Shown here: positions 9,530 to 18,358 of the stretch, piece after piece
Layout: every line of letters starts with the position of its first letter
How positions within the stretch are numbered: position 1 is the stretch's first letter
Assembly (NCBI RefSeq): GCF_947497275.1
Contig: NZ_CANMFS010000006.1
Location: forward strand, 62,001 to 126,000
DNA: 64,000 nucleotides
Direction of reading: 5' to 3'
Source: an uncultured Sulfitobacter sp.
GTDB taxonomy: Bacteria; Pseudomonadota; Alphaproteobacteria; Rhodobacterales; Rhodobacteraceae
Program-made: the position numbers and the translations under genes
Notes under the pieces: generated by a model
Databases searched by the model: none
Told to the model about the DNA's origin: nothing
The model's input: the letters and a program-made list of their open reading frames with translations, nothing else

Positions 9530-10264
9530 ATGGCAAAAAGCACGACCCGCGCATCGAAGGCAAAAAAGAAACCCGATCCCAAACCAAAGCTTTCCCTGCG
9601 GCGCAGGGTACGGCGCGTGGTGTGGGGGGGTGTGGCACTCGCGTTTCTGGTGGTGGTGGCGGCGGTTCTGCTGGGCCGGGTCGCGAACCCGCCGACGACC
9701 GCCTATATGTTCAGCGAAAGCCGCCGGTTGGGCGGTGTTGACCATCAATGGGTCCAAATGGACCGGATTGCGCCGGTTATGGCGCGTGCCGTTGTCGCGG
9801 CAGAGGACGCGAATTTCTGCGAGCACTGGGGTTTCGATCTGAACGCGATCAAGGCGGCGATTGCCGAAGGGTCCAACCGGGGGGCTTCGACGCTCAGCCA
9901 GCAAACGGTCAAGAACGTCTATCTCTGGCATGGCCGAACCTGGGTGCGCAAGGCCATGGAGGCCGGCATCACCCCGATTCTCGAAGCCCTCTGGCCGAAA
10001 CGACGGATACTTGAAGTGTATCTGAACGTTGCGGAATTCGACGAAGGCGTCTTTGGTGTGGCGGCTGCGGCGCGGCACTATTTCGGTGTCGCACCCGACG
10101 TCCTGAGCGCGCAGCAGGCGGCACAGCTGGCGGCCATCCTTCCGTCGCCGAAAACGCGCAGTGCGTCACGGCCCACCCCGTACCTCAAGAAACGCGCGGC
10201 GCAAATCCGCGCAGGGGCTGCGACAATACAGGGCGACGGGCGTGCCGACTGTTTCGAGAGTTGA
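9530..10264 (+). CDS. mtgA: Monofunctional biosynthetic peptidoglycan transglycosylase
   Basis: GT51 enzyme that polymerises lipid II into glycan strands at the periplasmic face. The 244-residue protein has a very basic cytoplasmic tail (residues 1-30), one membrane segment (about 31-50), and the catalytic motif AVVAAEDANFCEHWGFD (Glu-Asp-x-x-Phe-x-x-His-x-Gly). GASTLSQQTVKN and RRILEVYLNVAEFDEGVFG are the other GT51 signatures. ATG 9530 was chosen because it starts the basic tail; an in-frame start 54 bases upstream would overlap the SGNH gene. Confidence 0.95.
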   Translation: MAKSTTRASKAKKKPDPKPKLSLRRRVRRVVWGGVALAFLVVVAAVLLGRVANPPTTAYMFSESRRLGGVDHQWVQMDRIAPVMARAVVAAEDANFCEHWGFDLNAIKAAIAEGSNRGASTLSQQTVKNVYLWHGRTWVRKAMEAGITPILEALWPKRRILEVYLNVAEFDEGVFGVAAAARHYFGVAPDVLSAQQAAQLAAILPSPKTRSASRPTPYLKKRAAQIRAGAATIQGDGRADCFES

Positions 10265-10319
10265 ATAATCCCCGCGTTAAAGGCATCTAGGGACCATTCC
10301 CAGTTGTAACGGATTGACC

Positions 10320-10985
10320 ATGGCCCGCCTGTTCCACGTTCCCCTTTCTCCCTTTTGCCGCAAGATCCGGCTGAGCCTTGCGGAAAAGAAGATCGAGGTG
10401 GAGCTGGTCGAGGAACGGTATTGGGAGCAGGATCCCGATTTCCTGCGCCGCAATCCGGCGGGCAAGGTGCCGGTGCTGCGTCTTGACGGGATCATGATGT
10501 CGGAAAGTGCCGCGATTTGTGAATACATCGAGGAGACGCGGCCGGAGCCGAGCCTGCTGCCGAGTGATCCGGCGCAGCGGTTGGAGGTGCGCCGGATGGT
10601 CAGCTGGTTCGATGACAAGTTTCACCATGAAGTGACGTCGAAACTGCTGTATGAGCGGGTCAACAAGAAGATGATGAAACAGGGCTATCCCGACAGCAAG
10701 AACGTCAAGGCGGGTGCCCGTGCGATCAAGTATCATCTGGGCTATATGACGTGGCTTCTGGATCATCGGCGCTGGCTGGCGGGGGATGTGATGACGCTCG
10801 CGGATTTCGCGGCGGCGGCGCATCTTTCCTCGCTCGATTATATCTCGGACGTGGATTGGAAAAGCTGCCCCGAGGTGAAGGATTGGTATGCCAAGATCAA
10901 ATCGCGGCCCGCGTTCCGGTCGATCCTTGCCGATCAGGTGCCCGGATTTCCGCCGCCCAAACAGTACAACGATCTGGATTTTTGA
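10320..10985 (+). CDS. Glutathione S-transferase family protein
   Basis: 221 residues with a thioredoxin-like N-terminal domain (LFHVPLSPFCRKIRLSLAEK, with an SPFCRK active-site region) and an all-helical C-terminal domain ending with the GDVMTLADFAAAAHLSSLDY signature. NPAGKVPVL carries the cis-proline that binds glutathione. ATG 10320 fits homologues better than a TTG six bases upstream. The gene stands alone between mtgA and queG; substrate unknown. Confidence 0.9.
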   Translation: MARLFHVPLSPFCRKIRLSLAEKKIEVELVEERYWEQDPDFLRRNPAGKVPVLRLDGIMMSESAAICEYIEETRPEPSLLPSDPAQRLEVRRMVSWFDDKFHHEVTSKLLYERVNKKMMKQGYPDSKNVKAGARAIKYHLGYMTWLLDHRRWLAGDVMTLADFAAAAHLSSLDYISDVDWKSCPEVKDWYAKIKSRPAFRSILADQVPGFPPPKQYNDLDF

Positions 10986-11022
10986 TACCCGCGCTGACGC
11001 TGGATCGAGACTTGGATGAAAC

Positions 11023-12054
11023 ATGGATCTTAAGGCGCGGCTGATACGGCAAGCTTTGGACGAGGGATTCGTGGCGTGCCGCGTGTGCCGGCCCGATGCC
11101 GTGCCGGAAGTCCCGGCGCGGCTGGATGCCTTTCTGGAGGCCGGATATCACGGACAAATGGGATGGATGGAAGAGCGGCGCAGTTGGCGGGGCGATCCGT
11201 CGGCGCTGTGGCCCGAGGCGCGGTCGGTGATCATGCTGGCCGAGAGCTATGCGCCCGAGCATGATCCGCTGGCGGTGCTGGACAGCCCCGATCTGGGTGC
11301 GGTTTCGGTCTATGCGCAGGGGCGCGATTACCACGATATCGTCAAGAAACGGCTCAAACGGCTGGCGCGCTGGCTGATCGACCAGGAACCGTGCGCCGTG
11401 AAGGTGTTCGTGGACACGGCACCGGTACCGGAAAAGGCGTTGGCACAGGCGGCCGGGCTGGGGTGGCAGGGCAAGCACACCAATGTGCTGAGCCGGGATT
11501 GGGGGAATTGGGCCTTTTTAGGCTCTGTTTTCACCACGCTTGACCTTGAACCCGACGCGCCCGAAGTGGACCATTGCGGCAGTTGCACCGCGTGTCAGGA
11601 CGTTTGCCCGACCAATGCGTTTCCCGCGCCCTACAGGCTCGATGCGCGGCGCTGCATCTCGTACCTCACGATCGAGCACAAGGGGCCGGTGGACGTGGAT
11701 CTGCGCGCGGCGCTGGGCAACCGGATTTACGGGTGCGACGATTGTCTGGCGATCTGTCCGTGGAACAAGTTCGCCGTGGCGGCGAGCGACATGCGGTATC
11801 ATGGCGGGGCTGGAGGATCTCTTGCGGAACTCGCGATGCTTGACGATGCCGCGTTCCGCGCGCGGTTTTCCGGATCACCGATCAAACGCATCGGGCGCGA
11901 CCGGTTCGTGCGCAATGTGCTTTACGCCATCGGAAATTCGGGGAATGTGACGTTGGCAGAGGTGGCACGGGATATGTGCGACGATGCAGATGCGACCATT
12001 GCGGATGCGGCCCGGTGGGCGGTCCAGCGGTTGTCGCGGGCTCGCGATATTTGA
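11023..12054 (+). CDS. queG: Epoxyqueuosine reductase QueG
   Basis: Cobalamin- and Fe-S-dependent enzyme that makes the last step of queuosine synthesis on tRNA. The 343-residue length is normal. Two 4Fe-4S motifs are clear: [16 protein letters not shown] near residue 185 and [15 protein letters not shown] near residue 236. The C-terminal HEAT-like region ([14 protein letters not shown]) is also typical. The stop is followed 11 bases later by the start of the hydantoinase gene, so the two are probably transcribed together. Confidence 0.96.
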   Translation: MDLKARLIRQALDEGFVACRVCRPDAVPEVPARLDAFLEAGYHGQMGWMEERRSWRGDPSALWPEARSVIMLAESYAPEHDPLAVLDSPDLGAVSVYAQGRDYHDIVKKRLKRLARWLIDQEPCAVKVFVDTAPVPEKALAQAAGLGWQGKHTNVLSRDWGNWAFLGSVFTTLDLEPDAPEVDHCGSCTACQDVCPTNAFPAPYRLDARRCISYLTIEHKGPVDVDLRAALGNRIYGCDDCLAICPWNKFAVAASDMRYHGGAGGSLAELAMLDDAAFRARFSGSPIKRIGRDRFVRNVLYAIGNSGNVTLAEVARDMCDDADATIADAARWAVQRLSRARDI

Positions 12055-12065
12055 GGGAGACGGCG

Positions 12066-14072
12066 ATGGCGCTGCTTTTGGGTGTGGATACGGGCGGCAC
12101 CTATACGGACGCCGTGATCCTGCGCGACGAAGTGGAGGTGATCGCGAGCGCAAAGGCCCTGACAACGCGGCACGATCTGGCGATTGGCGTCGGCGCAGCG
12201 GTGCGCGCGGTACTGGCGCAATCGGGGGTCGCTGCGGGCGATATCGGGCTGGCGTCACTGTCCACTACGTTGGCGACCAATGCGCTGGTCGAGGGGCAGG
12301 GCGGGCGCGTCGCTCTGATCTATATCGGTTTCCGGAAGCGGGATCTGGAGGCACACGGGCTTGCGGCGGCGCTGAAGGGGGATCCGTCTATCGTGCTGGA
12401 AGGCGGTCATAATCACGCTGGCGCGGAGGCTGCGCCTTTGGATGAGGAGGGCTTGCGCGACTTTCTGACAGCGCATGGCGCTGGTGTCGGAGGTTTCGCC
12501 GTGGCGGCGCAATTCGCAACGCGCAACCCTGCGCATGAGGTGCGGGCGATGGCGCTGGTCGCGGAGATGACGGGGCGTCCGGTATCGGCCTCGCACCAGT
12601 TGTCGGCCAAGCTCAACGGACCCAAACGCGCGATGACGGCGGTGTTGAATGCGCGCCTGATCGGGATGATCGACCGGCTGATCGGACGGGCGGAGGATAC
12701 GCTGATTGATCTCGGTATCCATGCGCCGTTGATGGTGGTGCGGGGGGACGGCGCCCTGATTTCCGCCGCGCAGGCCCGTGAGCGTCCGATCGAGACGATC
12801 CTGAGCGGGCCTGCCGCGTCGATTGTCGGGGCACGGTGGCTGACCGGGGCGACCGATGCGCTTGTCTCCGACATAGGGGGGACAACGACGGATGTGGCGC
12901 TTTTGCGCGGGGGGCGGCCCGCGATTGACCCGTCAGGCGCGCGGGTGGGGCCGTACCGCACCATGGTCGAGGCTGTGGCGATGCGCACGACCGGTCTTGG
13001 CGGAGACAGCGAGGTGCATTTCCTGACCGAAGGGTTGGCGGGGGGTGTCACATTGGGTCCGGGCCGTGTGGTGCCCGTGTCACTGGTGGCAATGGACGCG
13101 CCGGAGATGGTGCACCGCGTGCTGGACGCACAGCTGCGCAATGCTCTGCCGGGGGAGCATGACGGACGGTTTGTGCGGGCGGTCGCGGGGCAGACGGTGG
13201 AAGGGCTGGCCGGGCGCGAGGAAGGGTTGCTTGGGCGGATCGGCGATGGTGTGCATCCATTGGGCGATGTGCTGCGCAGCCGGATCGAGACGGGGGCGTT
13301 GGCGCGGTTGGTGGCGCGGGGGCTGGTGCAGGTGAGCGGCGCGACCCCGTCGGATGCCGCGCATGTGTTGGGATGGGCGGACGCGTGGGATGCGGAGGCG
13401 GCGGAAAAGGCGCTGGCGCTGTTCGCGCGGCGGCGGACCGGTTCCGGTGACCGGTTGGCGCAGACGCCGCAAGAGATGGCAAAGCTGATCGTCGCGCAGG
13501 TGCATGACCAAACCGCCCTGGCTTTGCTGGAAGCGGCGTTCGCAGAAGAAGATGCGGACTTTGGCAGCGCGCCCGAAACTCTGGCGCGACACGTTCTGAT
13601 TCAGCGCGGGTTGGGCGGCCATCGGGGTCTGGTGCGGATCGAAACCGGCCTTGGTGTGCCGGTGGTTGGTCTGGGTGCCTCGGCCAGCACCTATTACCCG
13701 GCGGTGGGCGAACGGTTGGGGACGCGGATGATCCTGCCTGAACATGCCGGCGTCGCGAACGCCATCGGGGCTGTCGTCGGACGTGTGACCATGCGCAAAA
13801 TCGGCACGATCACATCACCGGGCGAGGGGAAATTCCGGGTGCATCTGGTTGACGGCCCGATTGATTTTTCCCGGTCGGAAGAGGCGATGACCCATCTTGA
13901 GGGCATCTTGCGCCGCGATGCCATTGCTGCGGCGGATGCGGCGGGCGCGCAGGATGTACACGTCAGCGTGAACCGGGATGTGCGCACCGCCGGAGTGGAG
14001 GCGCGGGATGTGTTCGTCGAAGCGCAAGTAACAGTCGAGGCGACAGGCCGTCCGCGCGTCGCGCACGGTTAA
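12066..14072 (+). CDS. Hydantoinase/oxoprolinase family protein, A-type subunit
   Basis: 668 residues with the ASKHA-type nucleotide-binding fold of the HyuA/OplA family: GVDTGGTYTDAVIL at the N-terminus and SGPAASIVGARWLTG then SDIGGTTTDVALL near residue 260-280. Family members use ATP to open cyclic amides such as 5-oxoproline or hydantoins, or carboxylate ketones. The partner B subunit is normally next door, but none is present here, so the substrate is unknown. ATG 12066 has a GAGGGAGA ribosome binding site and begins right before the nucleotide motif. A longer in-frame start at 11976 would overlap queG heavily. Confidence 0.88.
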   Translation: MALLLGVDTGGTYTDAVILRDEVEVIASAKALTTRHDLAIGVGAAVRAVLAQSGVAAGDIGLASLSTTLATNALVEGQGGRVALIYIGFRKRDLEAHGLAAALKGDPSIVLEGGHNHAGAEAAPLDEEGLRDFLTAHGAGVGGFAVAAQFATRNPAHEVRAMALVAEMTGRPVSASHQLSAKLNGPKRAMTAVLNARLIGMIDRLIGRAEDTLIDLGIHAPLMVVRGDGALISAAQARERPIETILSGPAASIVGARWLTGATDALVSDIGGTTTDVALLRGGRPAIDPSGARVGPYRTMVEAVAMRTTGLGGDSEVHFLTEGLAGGVTLGPGRVVPVSLVAMDAPEMVHRVLDAQLRNALPGEHDGRFVRAVAGQTVEGLAGREEGLLGRIGDGVHPLGDVLRSRIETGALARLVARGLVQVSGATPSDAAHVLGWADAWDAEAAEKALALFARRRTGSGDRLAQTPQEMAKLIVAQVHDQTALALLEAAFAEEDADFGSAPETLARHVLIQRGLGGHRGLVRIETGLGVPVVGLGASASTYYPAVGERLGTRMILPEHAGVANAIGAVVGRVTMRKIGTITSPGEGKFRVHLVDGPIDFSRSEEAMTHLEGILRRDAIAAADAAGAQDVHVSVNRDVRTAGVEARDVFVEAQVTVEATGRPRVAHG

Positions 14073-14074
14073 GT

Positions 14075-14099
14075 CGCCCGGCCCGTCGAAGGCCGGGCG
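14075..14099. terminator. GC-rich hairpin between convergent genes
   Basis: Perfect 9-bp stem (CGCCCGGCC with GGCCGGGCG) and a 7-base loop, two bases after the hydantoinase stop and just before the end of msrA on the other strand. There is no T-run on the plus side, so it may act as a weak or bidirectional terminator. Confidence 0.55.
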
Positions 14100-14109
14100 G
14101 ACAGGGTGA

Positions 14110-14616
14110 TTATTCAGCCGCCGCGCGCTTGGGTAGGACCCAGTCGGCACGCGGGAAATGGCAGGTGTATCCGTTGGGAATCCGTTGCAGATAATCCTGA
14201 TGTTCGGGCTCCGCTTCCCAGAAATCGCCAACCGGTTCAACCTCTGTTACCACTTTGCCGGGCCATATACCGGAGGCTTCGATGTCTGCAATCGTGTCAA
14301 GAGCTGTCGCCTTCTGGTCGTCATTCTCGTAATAGATCGCCGAGCGGTAGCTCATGCCACGGTCATTGCCCTGCTGGTTGAGCGTGGTGGGGTCGTGAAT
14401 CTGGAAGAACAGCTCCAGAAGTGCACGATAGCTCAGCACATCGGGATCGAAGATCACCTCGATCGCTTCGGCGTGGGTGCCGTGATTGCGATAGGTGGCA
14501 TTGGGCACATCGCCGCCGGAATAGCCGACGCGGGTCGATAGCACGCCTTTGCGTTTGCGGATCAGGTCCTGCATGCCCCAGAAACATCCGCCTGCCAGTA
14601 CTGCACGTTCACTCAT
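14110..14616 (-). CDS. msrA: Peptide-methionine (S)-S-oxide reductase
   Basis: Repairs the S-epimer of oxidised methionine. The 168-residue protein starts [19 protein letters not shown], where GCFWG carries the catalytic cysteine (Cys11). [18 protein letters not shown] and [16 protein letters not shown] are the other family motifs. The ATG overlaps the stop of msrB by four bases, so msrB-msrA is a translationally coupled operon on the minus strand. A longer open frame upstream continues through msrB in another reading frame and is not part of this gene. Confidence 0.96.
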   Translation of the reverse strand: MSERAVLAGGCFWGMQDLIRKRKGVLSTRVGYSGGDVPNATYRNHGTHAEAIEVIFDPDVLSYRALLELFFQIHDPTTLNQQGNDRGMSYRSAIYYENDDQKATALDTIADIEASGIWPGKVVTEVEPVGDFWEAEPEHQDYLQRIPNGYTCHFPRADWVLPKRAAAE

Positions 14617-15062
14617 GCCGCGTCCTCCACTTGGTTCAGGTAATCGCCGTAGCCTTCTGCCTCCATATCGTCGCGGTGGATGAAGCGGAGGGAGGCCGAG
14701 TTGATGCAATAGCGCAGGCCGCCGCGATCCTGTGGGCCGTCCGGGAAGACGTGGCCGAGGTGGCTGTCGCCGTGGGCGCTGCGTACTTCGGTGCGCACCA
14801 TTCCCAGCGAGCGGTCCTGAATCTCCTCGACATGGGCGGGTTCGATCGCCTTGGTAAAGCTGGGCCAGCCGCAGCCGCTTTCGTATTTGTCGGCGGATGC
14901 GAAAAGCGGCTCGCCGGATACGATATCGACGTAGATGCCCGGCTCCTTGTTGGACAAGAGCTTGCCGGTTCCGGGGCGTTCGGTGCCGCTTTGCTGCGTT
15001 ACGTGGAACTCCTCTGGGGACAGTCTGGCGATGGTGTCGGGGTCTTTGGTGTACTGTGGCAT
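14613..15062 (-). CDS. msrB: Peptide-methionine (R)-S-oxide reductase, form lacking the zinc cysteines
   Basis: Repairs the R-epimer of oxidised methionine. The 149-residue protein has ESGCGWPSF near residue 61, [11 protein letters not shown] near residue 100 and the catalytic [11 protein letters not shown] near residue 117. The two CxxC pairs that bind structural zinc in many MsrBs are absent: the positions read IVSGEP and SAHGDS. This matches the known non-zinc class. First gene of the msrB-msrA operon. Start chosen at MPQYTKD; an upstream in-frame extension overlaps the divergent gpx promoter. Confidence 0.95.
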   Translation of the reverse strand: MPQYTKDPDTIARLSPEEFHVTQQSGTERPGTGKLLSNKEPGIYVDIVSGEPLFASADKYESGCGWPSFTKAIEPAHVEEIQDRSLGMVRTEVRSAHGDSHLGHVFPDGPQDRGGLRYCINSASLRFIHRDDMEAEGYGDYLNQVEDAA

Positions 15063-15201
15063 GGGTCTCTCCTTGCGCGGTTCCTGGCCTACTAGATGGG
15101 GCTTTTCGGGAAAAATCAAAGGGGGATCGCGCAGCGGTGATGAAACTCTGCGCATGTCTGCTACGTGAGGTAAGGACAGGACGTTCGACAGGAGGATTGG
15201 A

Positions 15202-15729
15202 ATGCGCTGGATTATCGGACTGATGGCGGCTCTCTGGGCCGGAATGGCCGCCGCCTCGCCGCTGGAGACAAGTTTTCCATCCATCGACGGGGGGACGATT
15301 GCGCTGAGCGACTACAGGGGGCAGCCCGTCTTGGTGGTGAATACCGCGTCGCAGTGTGGGTTCACACCGCAATACGAGGGCCTGCAGGCGCTTTGGGAGA
15401 CCTATCGTGATCAAGGTCTTGTGGTGCTTGCCGTGCCGTCCGACGATTTTAACCAGGAGCTTGAGAGTGCCGCCGAGGTCAAGGAATTTTGCGAAATCAA
15501 CTTTGGACTGACCCTGCCTATGACGGACATGCAGCATGTCAGGGGGCCGCAGGCGCATCCGTTTTATAAGGCAGTCGCGGCGGAGACGGGATTTGTGCCC
15601 GGCTGGAATTTCAACAAGGTCCTGATCGGTGGCGATGGTCAGGTCGTCGGAACATGGGGGTCTGTCACGCGGCCGCAGTCAAAGACGATCAGGGGCGAGA
15701 TCGAGAAGGTATTGAACAGCGGGCGCTGA
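15202..15729 (+). CDS. Glutathione peroxidase family protein, secreted
   Basis: Thiol peroxidase of 175 residues that removes hydroperoxides. The N-terminus is a cleavable signal peptide ([18 protein letters not shown]), so the enzyme probably acts in the periplasm. The active site is [18 protein letters not shown] (Cys replaces the selenocysteine of animal enzymes), and WNFNK near residue 134 supplies the conserved Trp/Asn. A GGAGG ribosome binding site precedes the ATG by seven bases. Divergent from msrB-msrA, so the region groups peroxide and methionine-oxide defence genes. Confidence 0.93.
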   Translation: MRWIIGLMAALWAGMAAASPLETSFPSIDGGTIALSDYRGQPVLVVNTASQCGFTPQYEGLQALWETYRDQGLVVLAVPSDDFNQELESAAEVKEFCEINFGLTLPMTDMQHVRGPQAHPFYKAVAAETGFVPGWNFNKVLIGGDGQVVGTWGSVTRPQSKTIRGEIEKVLNSGR

Positions 15730-15738
15730 GGGATCCGA

Positions 15739-15758
15739 CGCGGGCGGAAATGCCCGCG
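15739..15758. terminator. Short hairpin between convergent gpx and EamA transporter genes
   Basis: 7-bp perfect stem CGCGGGC/GCCCGCG with a six-base loop, ten bases after the gpx stop. No long T-run follows, so termination is plausible but not strong. Confidence 0.45.
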
Positions 15759-15766
15759 CTGCGCAC

Positions 15767-16636
15767 TCAGGCCTTTTTCTGCCGCGACAGCTGGACGGCA
15801 AGGATGCCCGCCGCGATGATTGCGACACCCACCACATCGCGCGGCCCCAGTTTTTCGCCCAGCAGCACCGCGGCAATGGCGACGCCGAAGAATGGATTGA
15901 GGAAGTGGAACGTCGCGGCGCGGGTAGCACCGATCCGCCCGACCAGCAGAAACCATACGAATGTCGCGGCAAGGCCGGGCACAAGGCAGGTGTAGACGAA
16001 GGCGATCGCCAGCGGCCAGCTTGGGTCGACACGCGGTGTCTCGAACGCCAGTGTAGCGACGGTCAGTGCGGCGCAGCCCACGAGCATCTGCAAGCCGACC
16101 ACCATCAGCAGGTTGCCACCCGACGAAGCGCCGCGCACGGTCAGCGTGGCGATGGTCAGGGCAAGCACACCGATCACGCACAGGACGACGCCGGTGATGT
16201 CGACGCCCTGGTCGATACGCGCGCCCATGATCAACAGGACACCGCCCAGACCGGCGAGAAGCCCGATGATGCCGGTCTTTCCCAACCGTTCGCCCATGAA
16301 TGCCCAAGCGGCGAAGGCGACCATCAGCGGCATGGTGGATGCGATGATGGCGGCAAAGGAGGCTTCGATGGTCTGCATCGCAATGAAGAACAGGCCAAGG
16401 TACACGGCGTTCTGCAAAATGCCGAAAACGATTGTCGCGCGCCATTGTGCCCGCGTGAGATACCAGGACTGGCCAAGCGCGCGGGCCAGCGCGATGCCGA
16501 TGATGCCTGACACGAGGTAGCGCAGCGACAGGGCGAACATCGGCGAGGCGTATTCCACGATGATCCGGGCGGATGTAAATGCCGAGGACCACATCAAAGC
16601 AAAGGCCAGGCCCATGCCGATCGCGCGTAAATCCAT
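15767..16636 (-). CDS. EamA/DMT family transporter
   Basis: 289-residue membrane protein with about ten hydrophobic segments in two EamA repeats. The second repeat ends with FHFLNPFFGVAIAAVLLGEK, a classical EamA signature, and a basic tail SRQKKA. Substrate cannot be predicted; family members export amino acids or other small metabolites. ATG 16636 (MDLRAIGMGLAFALMWSSAF) begins directly at the first membrane segment; an in-frame ATG 51 bases upstream would add a polar leader. A second, distinct EamA gene is at 47503. Confidence 0.9.
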   Translation of the reverse strand: MDLRAIGMGLAFALMWSSAFTSARIIVEYASPMFALSLRYLVSGIIGIALARALGQSWYLTRAQWRATIVFGILQNAVYLGLFFIAMQTIEASFAAIIASTMPLMVAFAAWAFMGERLGKTGIIGLLAGLGGVLLIMGARIDQGVDITGVVLCVIGVLALTIATLTVRGASSGGNLLMVVGLQMLVGCAALTVATLAFETPRVDPSWPLAIAFVYTCLVPGLAATFVWFLLVGRIGATRAATFHFLNPFFGVAIAAVLLGEKLGPRDVVGVAIIAAGILAVQLSRQKKA

Positions 16637-16700
16637 GATATGTACCTGCGTTCCTGCGTCGCGCGACCATCTGCCAGACCGGGGCAAAGTGCAACCTTTG

Positions 16701-17795
16701 CTAGGGCGCGGGAAAGACCAGCGTCATGCGTGCGCCCTGCGGCGTCAGATCGGTCGTCACCGCACCGCCGAGGCTGGATGCGGCGGCGGCCACGATGCTG
16801 CTGCCGATGCCGCGTGCGCGCGACGGGGCTGCGGGTGCGTGCTGCGACCCTGTGCCGGTATCGGACGCGTGCAGTGCGAGCTTTCCCGCGTCCGTGTGGG
16901 CCAGTGAGATATCGACGGCACCCTCGGCATTGCCCGGAAACCCGTGTTTGAGCGCGTTGGCGACGAATTCCGACACGATCACGCCCAGATCGCTTGCGGC
17001 GGTCGAGGGCATCAGGACATCTTCTGCGCGTAAGGTCAGGCGGATGTTTTCCGGCACGGTCTTGCGAAGGTTGTCGATGAGTTCGGAAAGGTAGTCCGCA
17101 ACCTGCACCGTTCCGTCAATGCTGTTGGACTGAAGCTGTTCGTGGAGCGCCGACATCCCGTCGAGCCGTCGCTGGACGGCTTCGAGTGCTTCGCGCGCGG
17201 CCTCGTCGCCGACCCCCCGTCCGTACAGCCGCACGAGCGATGCGGTGGCTTGCAGGGAATTCTTGACGCGGTGGTCCATCTCGGCGCGCATGGTTTCCTC
17301 GTTGCGCAGCGCGCGTTTGAGTTCGAGCTGTTTGACGATTTGTGTCGCCATGATCACCAGCGTCCGACGCTGGAACGGGGTCAGCTTGCGCGGGGCGTGA
17401 TCCAGTACACACAGCGTTCCCAGCGGCAGCCCGTTGGGTGCGGTCAGGGGCGCACCGGCGTAGAAGCGCAGCGGCGTTCCTTCGTGAAGCAGCGGGTTGT
17501 GCTTGGTGCGGGCATCGATGCGGGTGTCTTCGACTTCGAGAATGCCGTCGCCGAGAATCGCGTGCGCGCAGACGGATTCAGTGATCGGCGTCTGCGCAAG
17601 GTCCAGACCCTTGCGCGCCTTGAACCATTGGCGGTGTTCGTCGACAAGCGAGATCAGGACGACAGGCACGTCCAGAAACTCTGCGACCCAGTCGACCAGA
17701 TCGTCGAAATCGGCCTCGGGGGCGGTGTCGAGAACCTCGAACTGCGCGAGAGTGGCAAGTCTTTTTGTATTCTTGGGATGTTGCGGTGCGCGCAT
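16701..17795 (-). CDS. GAF-domain sensor histidine kinase (HisKA_2/HWE-like)
   Basis: Cytoplasmic two-component kinase of 364 residues with no membrane segment. A GAF domain (about 20-160) contains VCAHAIL and FYAGAPL, typical of GAF sensors found with this kinase type. The dimerisation helix carries the phospho-acceptor His175 in EMDHRVKNSLQATASL, and the ATPase N-box is VSEFVANALKHGFPG around residue 280. The C-terminal ATPase part is short. The ligand is unknown and no response regulator is adjacent. ATG 17795 was preferred; a longer frame reaches into the HU terminator. Confidence 0.9.
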   Translation of the reverse strand: MRAPQHPKNTKRLATLAQFEVLDTAPEADFDDLVDWVAEFLDVPVVLISLVDEHRQWFKARKGLDLAQTPITESVCAHAILGDGILEVEDTRIDARTKHNPLLHEGTPLRFYAGAPLTAPNGLPLGTLCVLDHAPRKLTPFQRRTLVIMATQIVKQLELKRALRNEETMRAEMDHRVKNSLQATASLVRLYGRGVGDEAAREALEAVQRRLDGMSALHEQLQSNSIDGTVQVADYLSELIDNLRKTVPENIRLTLRAEDVLMPSTAASDLGVIVSEFVANALKHGFPGNAEGAVDISLAHTDAGKLALHASDTGTGSQHAPAAPSRARGIGSSIVAAAASSLGGAVTTDLTPQGARMTLVFPAP

Positions 17796-17877
17796 GGGGT
17801 CACTTTGGTCAGTTGTCTTGTTGATGTCGCCATCGCCGTGCGGCAGGCAGAGGCGGTGGCCGTCGGTCGAATACGAA

Positions 17878-17907
17878 AAAGGGGTCGCTATAACCGGCGA
17901 CCCCTTT
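17878..17907 (-). terminator. Rho-independent terminator of the HU gene
   Basis: On the minus strand an 11-bp stem (AAAGGGGTCGC with GCGACCCCTTT) and an eight-base loop are followed by further T residues. It lies 22 bases past the HU stop, separating HU from the kinase gene. Confidence 0.85.
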
Positions 17908-17928
17908 GCGAACGTGCCCCGCGGGGAC

Positions 17929-18219
17929 TTATTCGTTGACACTGTCTTTCAGGGCCTTCGCGATGGTCATCTTGACGACCTTGTCCGCGTCCTTCTTGAA
18001 CTGTTCGCCGGTCGCGGGGTTACGCACCATCCGCTCGGGGCGTTCGCGGCAATAGATCTTGCCGACGCCGGGCAGGGTCACTGCGCCGCCGCCGGAGACT
18101 TCGCGGGTGATCAGCGCGCATACCGCATCCAGTGCGTTGCCTGCGGATTTCTTGTCTGTGTCCATCTCTTCGGCCAGTGCGGCGACGAGCTGCGTCTTTG
18201 TCATTGGTTTGGTTGCCAT
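17929..18219 (-). CDS. HU family DNA-binding protein
   Basis: 96-residue nucleoid protein. MTKTQLVAALAEEMDTDKKSA is the N-terminal helix pair, VTLPGVGKIYCRERPERMV contains the strand before the DNA-binding arm, and RNPATGE is the conserved arm tip that inserts in the minor groove. The C-terminal KKDADKVVKMTIAKALKD is typical. An AAGGAG ribosome binding site, its own promoter-like sequence and a strong terminator make it a monocistronic unit. Confidence 0.95.
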   Translation of the reverse strand: MATKPMTKTQLVAALAEEMDTDKKSAGNALDAVCALITREVSGGGAVTLPGVGKIYCRERPERMVRNPATGEQFKKDADKVVKMTIAKALKDSVNE

Positions 18220-18266
18220 CTTATGTGTCTCCTTCGACCGCCCGAATGTTGGGCCTCACGCCGGGA

Positions 18267-18295
18267 ATGTAACGGTATGTAGTAATCAAACACAA
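18267..18295 (-). promoter_or_regulatory. Candidate sigma-70 type promoter of HU
   Basis: On the minus strand TTGTGT and TTACAT are separated by 17 bases, and lie 48 bases before the HU start. The -10 is imperfect. Confidence 0.35.
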
Positions 18296-18358
18296 CGAAT
18301 AGTGGCATCTATTCCAGCAAAATATGGTGTTTTTTGCATTTTTCCGCCTGTGCAGCCC

